A stretch of DNA of 64,000 nt, from positions 62,001 to 126,000 of the forward strand of contig NZ_WOEY01000037.1 in assembly GCF_013177695.1 (NCBI RefSeq), given 5' to 3'. The notes beneath the pieces were generated by a model. The model worked only from the letters and a program-made list of their open reading frames with translations. It made no database searches and was not told the DNA's origin. The stretch comes from Paraburkholderia solitsugae (lineage in GTDB: Bacteria > Pseudomonadota > Gammaproteobacteria > Burkholderiales > Burkholderiaceae). The position numbers and the translations under genes were made by a program. The stretch's first letter is position 1; each line of letters opens with the position of its first letter. This document shows, in pieces, positions 1-9,877 of the stretch.

Positions 1-1003
1 GATCTGCGTCTTTGTCCGAAATATCCCAGATCGCGTCCCACGAACCCACGTCCGACCAGCCCGCTTGCAGCGGCACCACCACGCCGGACGCGGCGGTCTG
101 ATCGTTGCCCAGTTGCTCCATCACCGCGTAGTCGATCGAATCCGACGGCGAGGCGCTGAAGGCGTCGCGTTGCAGACGGAAGAAATCGCCGTCCGCTTTG
201 CCGCCTACGAACGCCGCTGCGCAGGCTTCGTAAATCGCCGGCTGGAAGTGACGGATCGCCTTCAGCCAGGTCGATGCGCGCATGATGAAAATGCCGCTGT
301 TCCACCAGTATTCCTGCGATTCGATATAACGCTGCGCCAACTCCAGATGCGGCTTTTCGACGAAGCGATCGAGCTGATGCGCGCCGATCTTGCCGGCTGC
401 ATCGGCGTCCGTTGCGCGAGCGTCATCAGGCATGCCAAGCGCTGCGCCGATGCGGATATAGCCATAGCCCGTTTCCGCACGCGTCGGCACGATGCCCATC
501 GTCACAATATGGCCGCTGGCTGCATGCTGCACGCCGGCGGCCACCGCTGCATGAAAACCGTCGATGTCGGTCACCGCGTGATCGGCGGGCATCACGACCA
601 TGATGCCGTCCTCATCCTGCGCGGCGATCGAAAGGGCGGCCACCGTCAGCGCCGGCGCCGTATCGCGCCCAACGGGCTCGAGAATCAGGCGAGTCGGTTT
701 GCCGCTCGAGCGCAATTGCTCGGCGGTCGTGAAGCGCTGTTCTTCGTTGGCTACGACGACGAGTTGCTCGGCGAGCAGATGGCCGGCTTCGAGCCCGTCG
801 AGCCGGCGGGTGGTCGATTGCAGCAGCGAGTCGTCGCCGAGCAGGCCGATCAGTTGTTTCGGGCGCTGCTCGCGCGACATCGGCCACAGCCGTGTGCCGG
901 AGCCGCCCGCCAGAATCACGGGATGAACCTTGAGCTTGACGTTAAGGGGCATAGCTTGTGTGGACCGGGTGTCGGCGGGCGTGGCCGTAACCGAAGCTGT
1001 CAT
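1..1003 (-). CDS. manC: Mannose-1-phosphate guanylyltransferase, ManC/BceA type (3' end outside window)
   Basis: Reading the reverse strand from the ATG at 1003 gives an open frame of 334 codons that runs off the left edge of the window. Near the N-terminus is the nucleotidyltransferase signature LAGGSGTRLWPMSREQRPKQ, followed by GRDTAPAL, MPADHAV, GYGYI, WWNSGIF and, at the truncated end, GWSDVGSWDAIWD. These are typical of type II phosphomannose isomerase/GDP-mannose pyrophosphorylases, which make GDP-mannose from mannose-6-phosphate. The start has a GAGGAG ribosome site about 7 nt upstream. A second Met at residue 18 is an alternative start. The C-terminal isomerase domain, if present, lies outside the window. 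The gene is divergent from bceB and supplies GDP-mannose for the exopolysaccharide. In cepacian loci the equivalent gene is called bceA. Confidence 0.93.
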   Translation of the reverse strand, partial: MTASVTATPADTRSTQAMPLNVKLKVHPVILAGGSGTRLWPMSREQRPKQLIGLLGDDSLLQSTTRRLDGLEAGHLLAEQLVVVANEEQRFTTAEQLRSSGKPTRLILEPVGRDTAPALTVAALSIAAQDEDGIMVVMPADHAVTDIDGFHAAVAAGVQHAASGHIVTMGIVPTRAETGYGYIRIGAALGMPDDARATDADAAGKIGAHQLDRFVEKPHLELAQRYIESQEYWWNSGIFIMRASTWLKAIRHFQPAIYEACAAAFVGGKADGDFFRLQRDAFSASPSDSIDYAVMEQLGNDQTAASGVVVPLQAGWSDVGSWDAIWDISDKDAD

Positions 1004-1651
1004 GATGGACTCCTCGAGGCTGGGTGAATGCGTCGAGTTTTATCACGAAGTAAGGAATCAATAAAAGCGCGTTAAATAGAAACTATATAAAACGTCTAAT
1101 AAAATTAGCTTCTTCGTGAAGGAAAAATGTCTGGATATTTTTTAAAAAAGAAAAAATTAAGGGAAAAAATATCAGGCAAATTTTTTTGCCCGACGGAATG
1201 GCGAAAAATGGCGGCGAAAGGCGAGCTGTAAGTTTCGTAGGAAAACAGACGGATTGACTGGATAGCACTACCATAAAGGCCAAAAAAGGCCTTTTCAAAC
1301 GAAAATACGGTAACAATTGCCGTGCAAAATTCAGAAAAAATGCTGAAATTTTGACCGATACATTTTGAGATATTTTGCAGTCTTGCAGTCCGAATTTTAA
1401 TATCGCTTTATCTATACCTGTACACGGGTTTTCACTCATTCAGACACCTGCTTTCCGAATCGTCCGTTCAGGAATTTTTTAGTCCGGAAGGCAGCGGGGC
1501 AATTAGCACGGGTTCAATCGGTTTCGCGTCGCGCTTTTATCTGGCAGGCGCGGATACCGGCGTTGTGCGCGAGGCGTGCGGACTGAATGAGTGTGACGGG
1601 AATTCAACCAACCAATGGATGGCACTTGACTGACGAACTGAGGGGCAGCAC
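1004..1651. promoter_or_regulatory. Divergent AT-rich intergenic region between manC and bceB
   Basis: About 650 bases without a convincing gene. The part from roughly 1030 to 1440 is strongly AT-rich, with many A and T runs, against GC-rich flanks. It holds a small hairpin with AAAGGCC/GGCCTTT arms (1275-1294) followed by Ts. A 118-codon reverse-strand frame here has an unnatural Phe/Lys/Ile-rich composition and is not called. The region must hold the promoters for manC and the bceB operon. I could not pick a convincing -35/-10 pair. AT-rich DNA of this kind is often bound by H-NS-like silencers, which is inference here. Confidence 0.6.
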
Positions 1652-3049
1652 ATGCTGAGCGTTCTATCGAGAATCATCGACATTGCCATGGTCGCGCTCG
1701 GCGCCGCCATCGCGACGGCCGTGCACAGCGGGAAATTGGTGTGGCTGGACGACGTCCAAAGCGTGTCGCTGGCGTTCGACTGCCTGCTGGTGGTGGTGGT
1801 CTTTCCCGCGCTGGGCATCTATCAGTCGTGGCGCGGCAAGCCGCTCTACGACCTGCTGTGCCGCGTCGCGGGCGGTTGGGTGATGGTGGAAGTCACGGGC
1901 GTATTGATCAGCTTCAGTCTGCACCGCTCGGACAGTCTGTCGCGGCTGTGGCTCGTCTATTGGGCGGTCGCCACGATCGTGCTGCTGATCGTCACCAAGG
2001 TGATCGTCTATTCGATCCTGCGCGGACTGCGCCGCGAAGGCTTCAATCAGCGCGCGGTGGCGATCGTCGGCGGCGCGCGGTATGGGCGCTTCCTGATCGA
2101 ACAGATGCGCAGCCGTCCGGAAGCGGGCTTCAGCCCCGTCGTGGTGTTCGATGAGGACGGCACGATCAACCCTTACGAAGACCCCGATGCGAGCGACTCG
2201 ATCGAAGGCGTGCCGGTCGAGCGCGATTACGCGCAGATGCTTCAACTGGTGCGCCAACGCGCGATTCGCGAACTGTGGCTCGCGCTGCCGATCTCGAAGG
2301 AAAAGGCGATCCACCGCTTCGTGATGGACCTGAAGAACGACTTCGTGAACATCCGCTTCATTCCTGACGTGCGCAGCCTGACGCTCTTCAATCAGCCGAT
2401 GGTCGATCTGCTCGGCGTGCCGGCGATCAACCTGGCCGCCTCGCCGATCACCGATCTGCGCGTGCTGCCCAAGCGCGTCTTCGACCGTCTGTTCGCGCTG
2501 GCGGCATTGACCGCGCTGGCGCCGGTGATGCTGGTGATCGCGGTGATGGTGAAAGTGAGCTCGCCAGGCCCGGTGTTCTTCCGCCAGAAGCGCAAGGGCA
2601 TCGACGGCAATCAGTTCGAGATCTACAAGTTTCGCTCGATGAAGATGCACAAGGAAGAGGCCGGCAAGATCACCCAGGCCACACGGCGCGATCCGCGCAT
2701 CACCGCGGTCGGCGCGTTCCTGCGGCGCACCAGCCTCGACGAACTGCCGCAATTCATCAACGTGTTGCGCGGCGAGATGTCCGTGGTCGGCCCGCGCCCT
2801 CACGCGCTCGAACACGACGACATTTACAAGGATCTGGTGAAGGGCTACATGCACCGTTACCGGATCAAACCGGGTATCACCGGATTGGCACAGATCAACG
2901 GCTATCGCGGCGAAACCGATCGCATCGAAAAGATGATGGGCCGCGTCAAGCTCGATCTGTACTACATGCAGCACTGGACCTTCTGGCTCGACATCAAGAT
3001 TGTCGTGCTGACGCTCTGGAAGGGCTTTGTGGGCAGCAACGCCTACTGA
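1652..3049 (+). CDS. bceB: Undecaprenyl-phosphate glucose phosphotransferase (priming glycosyltransferase)
   Basis: A 465-residue polyprenyl glycosylphosphotransferase of the WcaJ type. It transfers glucose-1-phosphate from UDP-glucose to undecaprenyl phosphate, starting the lipid-linked repeat unit at the inner membrane. The first 120 residues hold several hydrophobic segments. A Rossmann-like CoA-binding_3 domain follows ([16 protein letters not shown]). The C-terminal 190 residues form the sugar-transferase domain, with a further membrane segment and the motifs [34 protein letters not shown] and VGPRPH, ending in [12 protein letters not shown]. The length matches the family. The ATG is preceded by GAGGGGCAGC. 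It is the first gene of the forward operon. The symbol follows the cepacian nomenclature from order and function. Confidence 0.93.
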   Translation: MLSVLSRIIDIAMVALGAAIATAVHSGKLVWLDDVQSVSLAFDCLLVVVVFPALGIYQSWRGKPLYDLLCRVAGGWVMVEVTGVLISFSLHRSDSLSRLWLVYWAVATIVLLIVTKVIVYSILRGLRREGFNQRAVAIVGGARYGRFLIEQMRSRPEAGFSPVVVFDEDGTINPYEDPDASDSIEGVPVERDYAQMLQLVRQRAIRELWLALPISKEKAIHRFVMDLKNDFVNIRFIPDVRSLTLFNQPMVDLLGVPAINLAASPITDLRVLPKRVFDRLFALAALTALAPVMLVIAVMVKVSSPGPVFFRQKRKGIDGNQFEIYKFRSMKMHKEEAGKITQATRRDPRITAVGAFLRRTSLDELPQFINVLRGEMSVVGPRPHALEHDDIYKDLVKGYMHRYRIKPGITGLAQINGYRGETDRIEKMMGRVKLDLYYMQHWTFWLDIKIVVLTLWKGFVGSNAY

Positions 3050-3076
3050 GGGCCCCCACCTGTCGCTTCGCGCCAG

Positions 3077-3126
3077 CCCCCCGAGGGGGGCAAGCCCCCA
3101 ACCCCCGAAGGGGACTTCCTTCGGGG
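3077..3126. repeat. GC-rich hairpin-forming sequence between bceB and bceC
   Basis: The 199-base gap after bceB contains two strong inverted repeats. One is six Cs, GA and six Gs (3077-3090). The other is CCCCGAAGG (3103-3111) with CCTTCGGGG (3118-3126) around a six-base loop. Neither is followed by a T-run, so they do not look like full intrinsic terminators. They could attenuate transcription or protect mRNA ends between bceB and bceC. Similar Pro/Gly-rich C/G blocks occur as dispersed intergenic sequence in this genus; that is recollection, not checked here. Confidence 0.5.
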
Positions 3127-3248
3127 CGGGGGACTTCCTGTGGTGCGAAAAACCTGAGGCGGCCCGGCGTTTTCTTGCGAGCGCCGGCCACGCAGCGCAA
3201 CGCGTGACCTCATTTAGTGAATCAACTCCATTTTCCGAGGTGTAACAC

Positions 3249-4706
3249 ATGAACCTGACGATCATCGGTAGTGGCTACGTAGGCCTCGTGACGGGCGCTT
3301 GTCTGGCTGACATCGGCCACGACGTGTTCTGTCTCGACGTCGATCAGCGCAAGATCGACGTGCTCAACAACGGCGGCGTGCCGATCCATGAACCGGGTCT
3401 GCAGGAGATCATTGCGCGCAATCGCCGCGCGGGCCGCCTGAAATTCTCGACCGACATCGAAGCCGCTGTTGCACACGGTGACATCCAGTTCATCGCGGTG
3501 GGCACGCCGTCGGACGAAGATGGTTCCGCCGACCTGCAATACGTGCTCGCCGCCGCGCGCAACATCGGCCGCCATATGACGGGCTTCAAGGTGATCGTCG
3601 ACAAATCGACGGTGCCGGTCGGCACGGCTTCACGCGTGCGCGACGTGATCGCCGAGGAACTGGCCGCGCGCAATGCCAGCCCCATGTTCTCCGTGGTATC
3701 GAATCCGGAGTTCCTGAAAGAAGGCGCGGCCGTGGAAGACTTCACGCGCCCCGACCGCATCGTGCTCGGCTGCGACGAAGACGTGCCGGGCGAAAAAGCG
3801 CGCGATCTGATGAAGCGCCTCTACGCGCCGTTCAACCGCAATCGCGAACGCACGCTGTACATGGACGTACGGTCGGCCGAGTTCACCAAGTACGCGGCCA
3901 ACGCGATGCTCGCCACGCGCATCTCGTACATGAATGAACTCGCGAATCTGGCTGACCGCGTCGGCGCGGATATCGAAGCGGTGCGCCGCGGCATCGGTTC
4001 CGATCCGCGGATCGGCTACGACTTTCTGTATGCCGGTTGCGGCTACGGCGGTTCGTGCTTCCCGAAAGACGTGCAGGCGCTGATTCGCACGGCCGCCGAC
4101 CACAAGGCCAACCTGCGCATTCTCGAGGCGGTGGAAGCCGTCAACGACACGCAGAAAAAGATCCTCGCGCACAAGATCGTCGATCGTCTGGGCGAAGACC
4201 TGTCGGATCGCACCTTCGGCGTGTGGGGTCTCGCTTTCAAGCCGAACACGGACGACATGCGCGAAGCGCCGAGCCGTCCGCTGATCGCCGAACTGCTGCG
4301 CCGTGGCGCGCGCGTCAAGGCCTACGACCCGGTCGCGATCGACGAATCGAAGCGCGTTTTCGCGCTCGACCTGAAGGACGTGCCGCAACAGCACGCGCGC
4401 CTGTCGTTCGTGAACGAGGAGATGGACGCGGCCGAGGGCGCGGATGCACTGGTGATCCTCACCGAATGGAAGGTCTTCAAGAGTCCGGATTTCGGATCGC
4501 TCAAGGAGAGCCTCACTACGCCGCTGATTTTCGACGGCCGCAATCTGTACGAGCCGGACGCGCTGCTCGAACTCGGTATCGAGTATCACGCGATCGGCCG
4601 TCAGCACGCGCTGCGTAATGCGCCGGCGAAGGTCGGCGCAAACGGTCTGCCGAAAAAAGCCAATGTGGCCGACCCGGTCGAGGCCGGCCAGGAAGTTGGC
4701 CAATAA
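3249..4706 (+). CDS. bceC: UDP-glucose 6-dehydrogenase
   Basis: A 485-residue UDP-glucose/GDP-mannose dehydrogenase. It oxidises UDP-glucose to UDP-glucuronate in two NAD-dependent steps, supplying glucuronic acid. The N-terminus carries the nucleotide-binding [10 protein letters not shown]. The substrate region has [29 protein letters not shown] and SNPEFLKEG. The catalytic Cys is residue 270 in [12 protein letters not shown]. The C-terminal domain has [17 protein letters not shown] and YDPVA. Compared with typical 430-470 residue homologues there is a slightly long tail (residues about 460-485) of low conservation. It lies in the bce operon after the priming transferase and before the phosphatase. 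The start ATG follows GAGGTGTAACAC. Confidence 0.95.
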   Translation: MNLTIIGSGYVGLVTGACLADIGHDVFCLDVDQRKIDVLNNGGVPIHEPGLQEIIARNRRAGRLKFSTDIEAAVAHGDIQFIAVGTPSDEDGSADLQYVLAAARNIGRHMTGFKVIVDKSTVPVGTASRVRDVIAEELAARNASPMFSVVSNPEFLKEGAAVEDFTRPDRIVLGCDEDVPGEKARDLMKRLYAPFNRNRERTLYMDVRSAEFTKYAANAMLATRISYMNELANLADRVGADIEAVRRGIGSDPRIGYDFLYAGCGYGGSCFPKDVQALIRTAADHKANLRILEAVEAVNDTQKKILAHKIVDRLGEDLSDRTFGVWGLAFKPNTDDMREAPSRPLIAELLRRGARVKAYDPVAIDESKRVFALDLKDVPQQHARLSFVNEEMDAAEGADALVILTEWKVFKSPDFGSLKESLTTPLIFDGRNLYEPDALLELGIEYHAIGRQHALRNAPAKVGANGLPKKANVADPVEAGQEVGQ

Positions 4707-4754
4707 GTTGGTCAATAAGCCGCCGCGTCGCCACGCCACGTCAAGGAGTCCGCT

Positions 4755-5210
4755 ATGTTCGCCAACGTTCTGATCGTCTGCCACGCCAACGTGTGCCGTT
4801 CGCCTGCTGCCGAGATGCTGTTCAAGTCCCGGCAGCGCGCGGCGTCGCGGTCGTCCTCAGCGCCGATCGCGTTTCATTCGGCGGGCCTGCGTGCCGTGAA
4901 CGGCCACGCCATGGATCCGGTGATGCGGCGCCTCCTCGCCGAGCAGGGCGTCGCCTCCGGCATCCACTATTCGCGGCGCCTCGACCGCCGGCTCGTGCGT
5001 TCCGCGGATCTCGTGCTCGTCACCGAGCGCGCGCAAGTGAGCGCGGTCGAAGCGCTCGATCCGGCCTCGCGCGGCAAGGTCTATCCACTCGGCAAATGGG
5101 AAGACGACTCCGACGTCGCCGATCCGCACGGCCACGTGGAAGCCGACTATAGGGAGAGTCTCGTGCTCATCGAACATCTGGTCATGGGATGGCTGAAAAA
5201 AATATGCTGA
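4755..5210 (+). CDS. bceD: Low-molecular-weight protein-tyrosine phosphatase
   Basis: A 151-residue low-molecular-weight phosphatase that removes phosphate from tyrosines, most likely those of the BY-kinase BceF encoded two genes downstream. The P-loop C-x5-R-S is at the N-terminus as CHANVCRSPAAEM, with nucleophile Cys9 and Arg15. The general acid Asp lies in DPHGH near residue 118. The length is normal for the family. The ATG is preceded by CAAGGAG. The stop codon overlaps an ATG of the next gene (TGATG at 5208-5212), suggesting translational coupling to the exporter gene. Wzb/Wzc-type phosphatase and kinase pairs control polymer size in capsule and exopolysaccharide systems. Confidence 0.94.
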   Translation: MFANVLIVCHANVCRSPAAEMLFKSRQRAASRSSSAPIAFHSAGLRAVNGHAMDPVMRRLLAEQGVASGIHYSRRLDRRLVRSADLVLVTERAQVSAVEALDPASRGKVYPLGKWEDDSDVADPHGHVEADYRESLVLIEHLVMGWLKKIC

Positions 5211-6436
5211 TGAAAAAACTCACTGCACACACATTCGCGAACCTCAACTCGACGGGCTTTAAATCGAGGTTCGCCGCCACGCTTTTGCTGACGTCCTTTC
5301 TGTCGGCCTGCGCTACCGCACCTGGCAATTACCTCGACACGTCCAGTCTGAAAGACGACGGACAGCATCAGAATCAACCCGCCGAGACCTATCCGGTCCA
5401 CCTGATCGACGGCCCGCTGGTCGCGGCACAAGCGCAGGCGCAAGCCGCCGCCGCGCAGCAGGCGCTGCCGACCTCGCGTTACAGCGACCCGTCGCAGTAT
5501 GTGTACCGGCTCTCGCCGCAGGACATTCTCGGCATCACGGTTTGGGATCACCCCGAATTGACCACGCCGCAGGGCAGCACGCTGTCCGCGGGCGGTAACA
5601 CCACGCAGTCGGTCGGCGGCGCCTTGCAGCAGCCGTATACCGCCGCACTGCCGGGCCAGGCCGATCCATACGGCCAGACCGTTGCCGCCGACGGCACGAT
5701 CTTTTTCCCGTTTGTCGGCCGCATCATGGCCGCGGGTAAGACGGTGGGCGAGTTGCGCGATCAGTTGAGCGCCGGTCTCGTGCGCTATATCCGCAATCCG
5801 CAGGTCGACGTGCGCGTGCTGTCGTACCGCGGCCAGAAAGTGCAGGTCACCGGTGACGTGAAGACGCCGGGCCCGCTCGCCATCAGCGACGTGCCGCTCA
5901 CGCTGGTCGACGCGATCACGCGTTCGGGCGGCACGAACAGCGACGCTGACATCCAGCGTGTGCGCCTCACGCGCAACAACAAGCTGTATGTGCTCGACGC
6001 GAACCGCATGCTCGACCAGGGCGATACGACGCAGAACGTCATGCTGCAAAACGGCGACGTGATCAACGTGCCGGACCACAGCGACAGCCGCATCTTCGTG
6101 ATGGGCGAGGTGAAGACGCCGATCCAGCTGCCGATGATCAGGGGCCGCCTGACGATCGCCGACGCGCTCACCCAGGCGGGCGGCATTCTCGATACGGACG
6201 CCAATCCGCGCCAGATCTTCGTGATGCGCGGCATGCGCGAGCATCCGACCACGCCGGACGTGTACCGCCTCGACATGACGCAGCCCGACGCGATCATGCT
6301 GTCGTCCCAGTTCCAGTTGCAGCCGATGGATGTCGTGTATGTGGGCACCGCCGCTTCGACCACGTTCAACCGTGTGTTGCAGCAAGTCCTGCCGACCATA
6401 CAGACGCTGTTCTACCTGAAGCAGTTGACGAAATAA
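5189..6436 (+). CDS. bceE: Polysaccharide export outer-membrane lipoprotein, Wza type
   Basis: Outer-membrane polysaccharide exporter of the Wza family, which forms the channel carrying polymer to the cell surface. A lipoprotein signal peptide ends in LLTSFLSAC, so the lipid-modified Cys is residue 41 from the first ATG. Two later ATGs (5204 and 5210) also fit, and the one at 5210 overlaps the bceD stop. The central Poly_export domain (YRLSPQDILGITVWDHPEL, FFPFVGRIMAAGKTVGEL) is followed by two SLBB-type repeats (VTGDVKTPGPLAISDVPLTL and VMGEVKTPIQLPMIRGRLTI). The total of 408-415 residues is typical. It partners the copolymerase/kinase encoded next. Confidence 0.93.
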   Translation: MAEKNMLMKKLTAHTFANLNSTGFKSRFAATLLLTSFLSACATAPGNYLDTSSLKDDGQHQNQPAETYPVHLIDGPLVAAQAQAQAAAAQQALPTSRYSDPSQYVYRLSPQDILGITVWDHPELTTPQGSTLSAGGNTTQSVGGALQQPYTAALPGQADPYGQTVAADGTIFFPFVGRIMAAGKTVGELRDQLSAGLVRYIRNPQVDVRVLSYRGQKVQVTGDVKTPGPLAISDVPLTLVDAITRSGGTNSDADIQRVRLTRNNKLYVLDANRMLDQGDTTQNVMLQNGDVINVPDHSDSRIFVMGEVKTPIQLPMIRGRLTIADALTQAGGILDTDANPRQIFVMRGMREHPTTPDVYRLDMTQPDAIMLSSQFQLQPMDVVYVGTAASTTFNRVLQQVLPTIQTLFYLKQLTK

Positions 6437-6558
6437 CCGTCTGAGCTGTCGACAGGCCCGCGCCGCTTTCCCAGGGCGCGGGACCGAAGCAAACGCCAAG
6501 GCACACGCCAAAGCACACGCTGAAGCCCACGCCGAAGCAACCGATACGGGATCGAATT

Positions 6559-8781
6559 GTGAGCAATCAAATCTCTCCACACATGGCCGGTCCGATCAAG
6601 ACCGAAGAAGAGGACGTCGTCCTCGGGCAACTGGTGCAGGTGATCCTCGACGACATCTGGTGGCTGATCGCGATCGCCGCGGTGATCGTCGCCCTGGCCG
6701 CCGCGTACTGTTTCCTCGCCAAGCCGATCTATTCGGCCGATGCCCACGTGCGCGTCGAGCAGTCCGACAACACGTCGCAGGCCCTGACGCAGACGCAAAC
6801 AGGCGCGGCGATCACCACCGGCTCGACTTCGTTGCCGACCGACGCCGAAATCGAAATCATCAAGAGCCGCGGCGTGGTCGGCCCGGTGGTCCAGCAACTG
6901 AAGCTGAACTTCAGCGTCGCGCCGAAGACGATTCCGCTGCTCGGCAGCATCGCCGCGCGCCTGGCAACGCCGGGCCAGCCGGCGCGGTCCTGGCTGGGTC
7001 TGTCTTCCTACGCCTGGGGCGGTGAAGACGCCGAGGTCGATTCGCTCGAGGTGGCGCCCGCGCTGGAAGGCGAGAAGCTGACGATGAAGGTGCAGGACGA
7101 CCAGCACTACGAACTTTATGCGGAGAACGGCTCACTGCTGCTGCGTGGTCAGGTCGGCCAGCAGGAACAGGGCGGCGGCGTGACGATCCTCGTCAGCAAG
7201 CTGGTGGCCCGTCCGGGTGAAGCGTTCACCGTGACGCGTTTTAACGACCTTGACGCGATCACGGCGTTCCAGTCGGCCATCACCGTGCAGGAGCAGGGCA
7301 AGCAAACGGGCGTGATTCAGATCTCGCTGGAAGACAAGAGCCCTGAGCACGCCGCTATCGTCGCCAATGCGCTTGCGCAATCGTATGTGCGTCAGCATGT
7401 CTCGAACAAGCAGGTTGACGCGAGCAAGATGCTCGACTTCCTGAAGAGCGAAGAGCCGCGCCTGAAGGCCGATCTCGAACGCGCCGAAGCCGCGTTGACC
7501 GCGTACCAGCGCCAGTCCGGCTCGATCAATGCGAGCGATGAAGCCAAGGTCTACCTCGAAGGCAGCGTGCAGTACGAGCAGCAGATCGCCGGTTTGCGTC
7601 TGCAGATGGCGCAGTTGAGCCAGCGCTATGGCGACGACCATCCGATGCTCGTGGCCGCGCGCCAGCAGATGGCCGAACTGGAGGCGCAGCGCGCCAAATA
7701 CGCTGACCGCTTCCGCGATCTGCCGGCCACCGAAGTGAAGGCCGTGCAGCTGCAACGCGACGCGAAGGTGGCGGAAGACATCTACGTGCTGCTGCTCAAC
7801 CGCGTGCAGGAGTTGTCGGTGCAGAAGGCCGGCACCGGCGGCAACGTGCATATCGTCGACTACGCGATGCGCCCGGGTGCACCGGTCAAGCCGAAGAAGG
7901 TGCTGATTCTCTCAGCCGCGGTGATTCTGGGGTTGATCTGTGGCACGGGTTTCGTGTTCCTGCGCCGCAATATGTTCAAGGGGATCGACGACCCTGACCA
8001 TATCGAGCGCGCGTTCCATCTGCCGGTGTACGGTCTCGTGCCCTTGAGCGCCGAACAGGCTGTGCTCGAAAGCAGCTTCCAGCGCGGTGGCGAACGTCTG
8101 CGCGCGGTGCTGGCGAATGCGCGGCCGAAAGACGTCACGATCGAAAGCCTGCGCAGCCTGCGCACGTCCATGCAATTCACGATGATGGATGCGAAGAACC
8201 GCATCGTCATGCTGACCGGCCCCCTGTCCGGCGTCGGCAAGAGCTTCCTGACGGTCAATCTGGCGGTGCTGCTTGCGAACTCAGGCAAACGCGTGCTGAT
8301 GATCGACGGCGATATGCGTCGCGGCGTGCTCGAACGTTATGTGGGCGGGGTGCAGGACAACGGTCTGTCGGAGTTGCTGAGCGGGCAGATCTCGCTCGAA
8401 GAAGCGATCCGCAGCTCGAACATTGAAGGCTTGAGCTTCATCTCGTGCGGCCGTCGTCCGCCGAATCCGTCGGAACTGCTGATGTCGCCGCGTCTTCCGC
8501 AATACCTGGACGGCCTCGCCAAGCGCTACGACGTGATCCTGATCGACACGCCGCCGGTGCTGGCCGTGACCGATGCATCGATCATCGGCGCGTATGCCGG
8601 TTCGACCTTCTTCGTGGTTCGCTCGGGCGTGCACAACGAAGGCGAGATCTCGGAGGCACTGAAGCGTCTGCGCGCAGCCGGCGTGCACGTGCAGGGCGGC
8701 ATCTTCAACGGGATGCCGGCGCGCGCGCGCGGCGGCTACGACCGCGGCTATGCATCGGTCCAGGAGTATTTGAGTACCTGA
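6559..8781 (+). CDS. bceF: BY-family tyrosine autokinase and polysaccharide copolymerase, Wzc type
   Basis: A 740-residue inner-membrane copolymerase fused to a bacterial tyrosine kinase. The N-terminal Wzz domain has a membrane segment near residues 33-55. A long periplasmic coiled-coil follows (EPRLKADLERAEAALTAYQ to about 420), then a second membrane segment near 450-470. The cytoplasmic kinase has Walker A GPLSGVGKS (554-562), Walker A' MIDGDMRRG and Walker B VILIDTPPVL. The C-terminal tail carries a tyrosine cluster (YDRGYASVQEY) that is the expected autophosphorylation site and BceD target. Translation seems to start at a GTG; an ATG eight codons on is an alternative. A gap of about 120 bases separates it from bceE. 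Confidence 0.93.
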   Translation: MSNQISPHMAGPIKTEEEDVVLGQLVQVILDDIWWLIAIAAVIVALAAAYCFLAKPIYSADAHVRVEQSDNTSQALTQTQTGAAITTGSTSLPTDAEIEIIKSRGVVGPVVQQLKLNFSVAPKTIPLLGSIAARLATPGQPARSWLGLSSYAWGGEDAEVDSLEVAPALEGEKLTMKVQDDQHYELYAENGSLLLRGQVGQQEQGGGVTILVSKLVARPGEAFTVTRFNDLDAITAFQSAITVQEQGKQTGVIQISLEDKSPEHAAIVANALAQSYVRQHVSNKQVDASKMLDFLKSEEPRLKADLERAEAALTAYQRQSGSINASDEAKVYLEGSVQYEQQIAGLRLQMAQLSQRYGDDHPMLVAARQQMAELEAQRAKYADRFRDLPATEVKAVQLQRDAKVAEDIYVLLLNRVQELSVQKAGTGGNVHIVDYAMRPGAPVKPKKVLILSAAVILGLICGTGFVFLRRNMFKGIDDPDHIERAFHLPVYGLVPLSAEQAVLESSFQRGGERLRAVLANARPKDVTIESLRSLRTSMQFTMMDAKNRIVMLTGPLSGVGKSFLTVNLAVLLANSGKRVLMIDGDMRRGVLERYVGGVQDNGLSELLSGQISLEEAIRSSNIEGLSFISCGRRPPNPSELLMSPRLPQYLDGLAKRYDVILIDTPPVLAVTDASIIGAYAGSTFFVVRSGVHNEGEISEALKRLRAAGVHVQGGIFNGMPARARGGYDRGYASVQEYLST

Positions 8782-8856
8782 GTCTGAGCACCTGAGCCGC
8801 CAGACTGAGCCCATGGTTCTGATCCCAGCGCAAACACGATAAAGAAGGACATCACG

Positions 8857-9789
8857 ATGAAAGTGACGGTACTGGTTCCGACTTACCGCCGCCCGGCCGA
8901 CCTGGCGCGCTGCCTCGCGGCGCTGCAACGGCAGTCGCGCGCGCCGGACGAAGTAGTGGTGGTCGCGCGCGCCGACGACGAAGCGACCCACACCTGCCTG
9001 CGGGACCCCGCCGTGCCCGGCACGCTGCCGTTGTCCGTCGCGCGGGTGGACGTGCCCGGCCAGGTCGCGGCCCTCAATCGCGGACTGGATGCGGCCAACG
9101 GCGACGTGATCGCGATTACCGACGACGACGCCGCGCCGCACGTCGACTGGGTCGAACGGATTGCTGCCGCGTTCGGCAGCGATGCGCGCCTGGGCGCGCT
9201 GGGCGGACGCGACTGGGTGCATGAAAAAGGCCGCGTGCTGGACGGTGAGCGGCCGCTGGTCGGCAAGGTCACGGTGCACGGCAAGATCATCGGCAATCAC
9301 CACCTTGGGGTCGGCGGCGCACGCGAAGTCGACATCCTGAAGGGCGCCAACATGAGCTACCGGCGCGAGGCAGTCCGCACGATCCGTTTCGATCAGCGCC
9401 TGCGCGGCGCGGGCGCCCAGGTCCACAACGACATGGCCTTCAGCCTTGCCGTGAAAAATGCCGGCTGGAAGCTGATGTACGACCCGCGCGTCGCCGTCGA
9501 CCATTTCCCGGCCGAACGTTTCGACGATGACCGGCGCGACGCGCAAACCATGGCGGCGTTGCGCAATGCCGCCTTCAACTTCCATCTGATCCTGCGCGAC
9601 CAGCTGCCGCCGCTGCGCCGCGAAACCGCCTGGTGGTGGTGGACGCTGGTCGGCACGCGCGTCTATCCGGGCCTCACGCACGCCGCGCTCGCGCTGGTAT
9701 CGAAACAGGCGAGCCTGAGGCTATCGCGCTGGCGCGCGGTGCGCACCGGCGCGCATGAGGCGCGCCGTGCGCTATCCCGAACCGCGTGA
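8857..9789 (+). CDS. bceG: Glycosyltransferase family 2
   Basis: A 310-residue GT-A fold glycosyltransferase. The N-terminal VTVLVPTYRRPADLARCLAAL and the acidic ITDDDAAPHVDWVERI (metal and nucleotide-sugar binding, residues about 88-103) are diagnostic of family 2. A downstream KGANMSYRR and an HNDMAFSLAVKNAGW segment form the acceptor region. No membrane helix is clear, so it probably acts at the cytoplasmic face of the inner membrane, adding one sugar to the lipid-linked repeat unit. The donor sugar cannot be told from sequence. The ATG has AAGGA upstream. The position after the kinase matches bceG of cepacian clusters. Confidence 0.87.
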   Translation: MKVTVLVPTYRRPADLARCLAALQRQSRAPDEVVVVARADDEATHTCLRDPAVPGTLPLSVARVDVPGQVAALNRGLDAANGDVIAITDDDAAPHVDWVERIAAAFGSDARLGALGGRDWVHEKGRVLDGERPLVGKVTVHGKIIGNHHLGVGGAREVDILKGANMSYRREAVRTIRFDQRLRGAGAQVHNDMAFSLAVKNAGWKLMYDPRVAVDHFPAERFDDDRRDAQTMAALRNAAFNFHLILRDQLPPLRRETAWWWWTLVGTRVYPGLTHAALALVSKQASLRLSRWRAVRTGAHEARRALSRTA

Positions 9790-9877
9790 CCCAAGCGTCC
9801 TGCACGTTCGTGCATCGGCACAGGCGCCTTTTCGCGCAGACCGATGCTCCTTTCCACCGGCAGAGCGGAGTGTCTGT

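Noticed and set aside
1083..1439. 118-codon reverse-strand frame upstream of manC/bceB
   Set aside because: Composition is Phe/Ile/Lys-rich as expected from random AT-rich DNA, there is no ribosome site, and no family is recognised.
3077..3126. GC-rich hairpins after bceB as a true terminator
   Set aside because: No T-run follows either hairpin, and bceC and later genes are needed in the same pathway, so full termination is not supported.
1664..3265. Long reverse-strand frame opposite bceB
   Set aside because: It is a shadow of the real gene caused by high third-position GC; the product is His/Arg/Ala-rich with no domain.
5147..6580. Long reverse-strand frame opposite bceE
   Set aside because: Low-complexity Arg/His-rich translation in antisense to a clear lipoprotein exporter.
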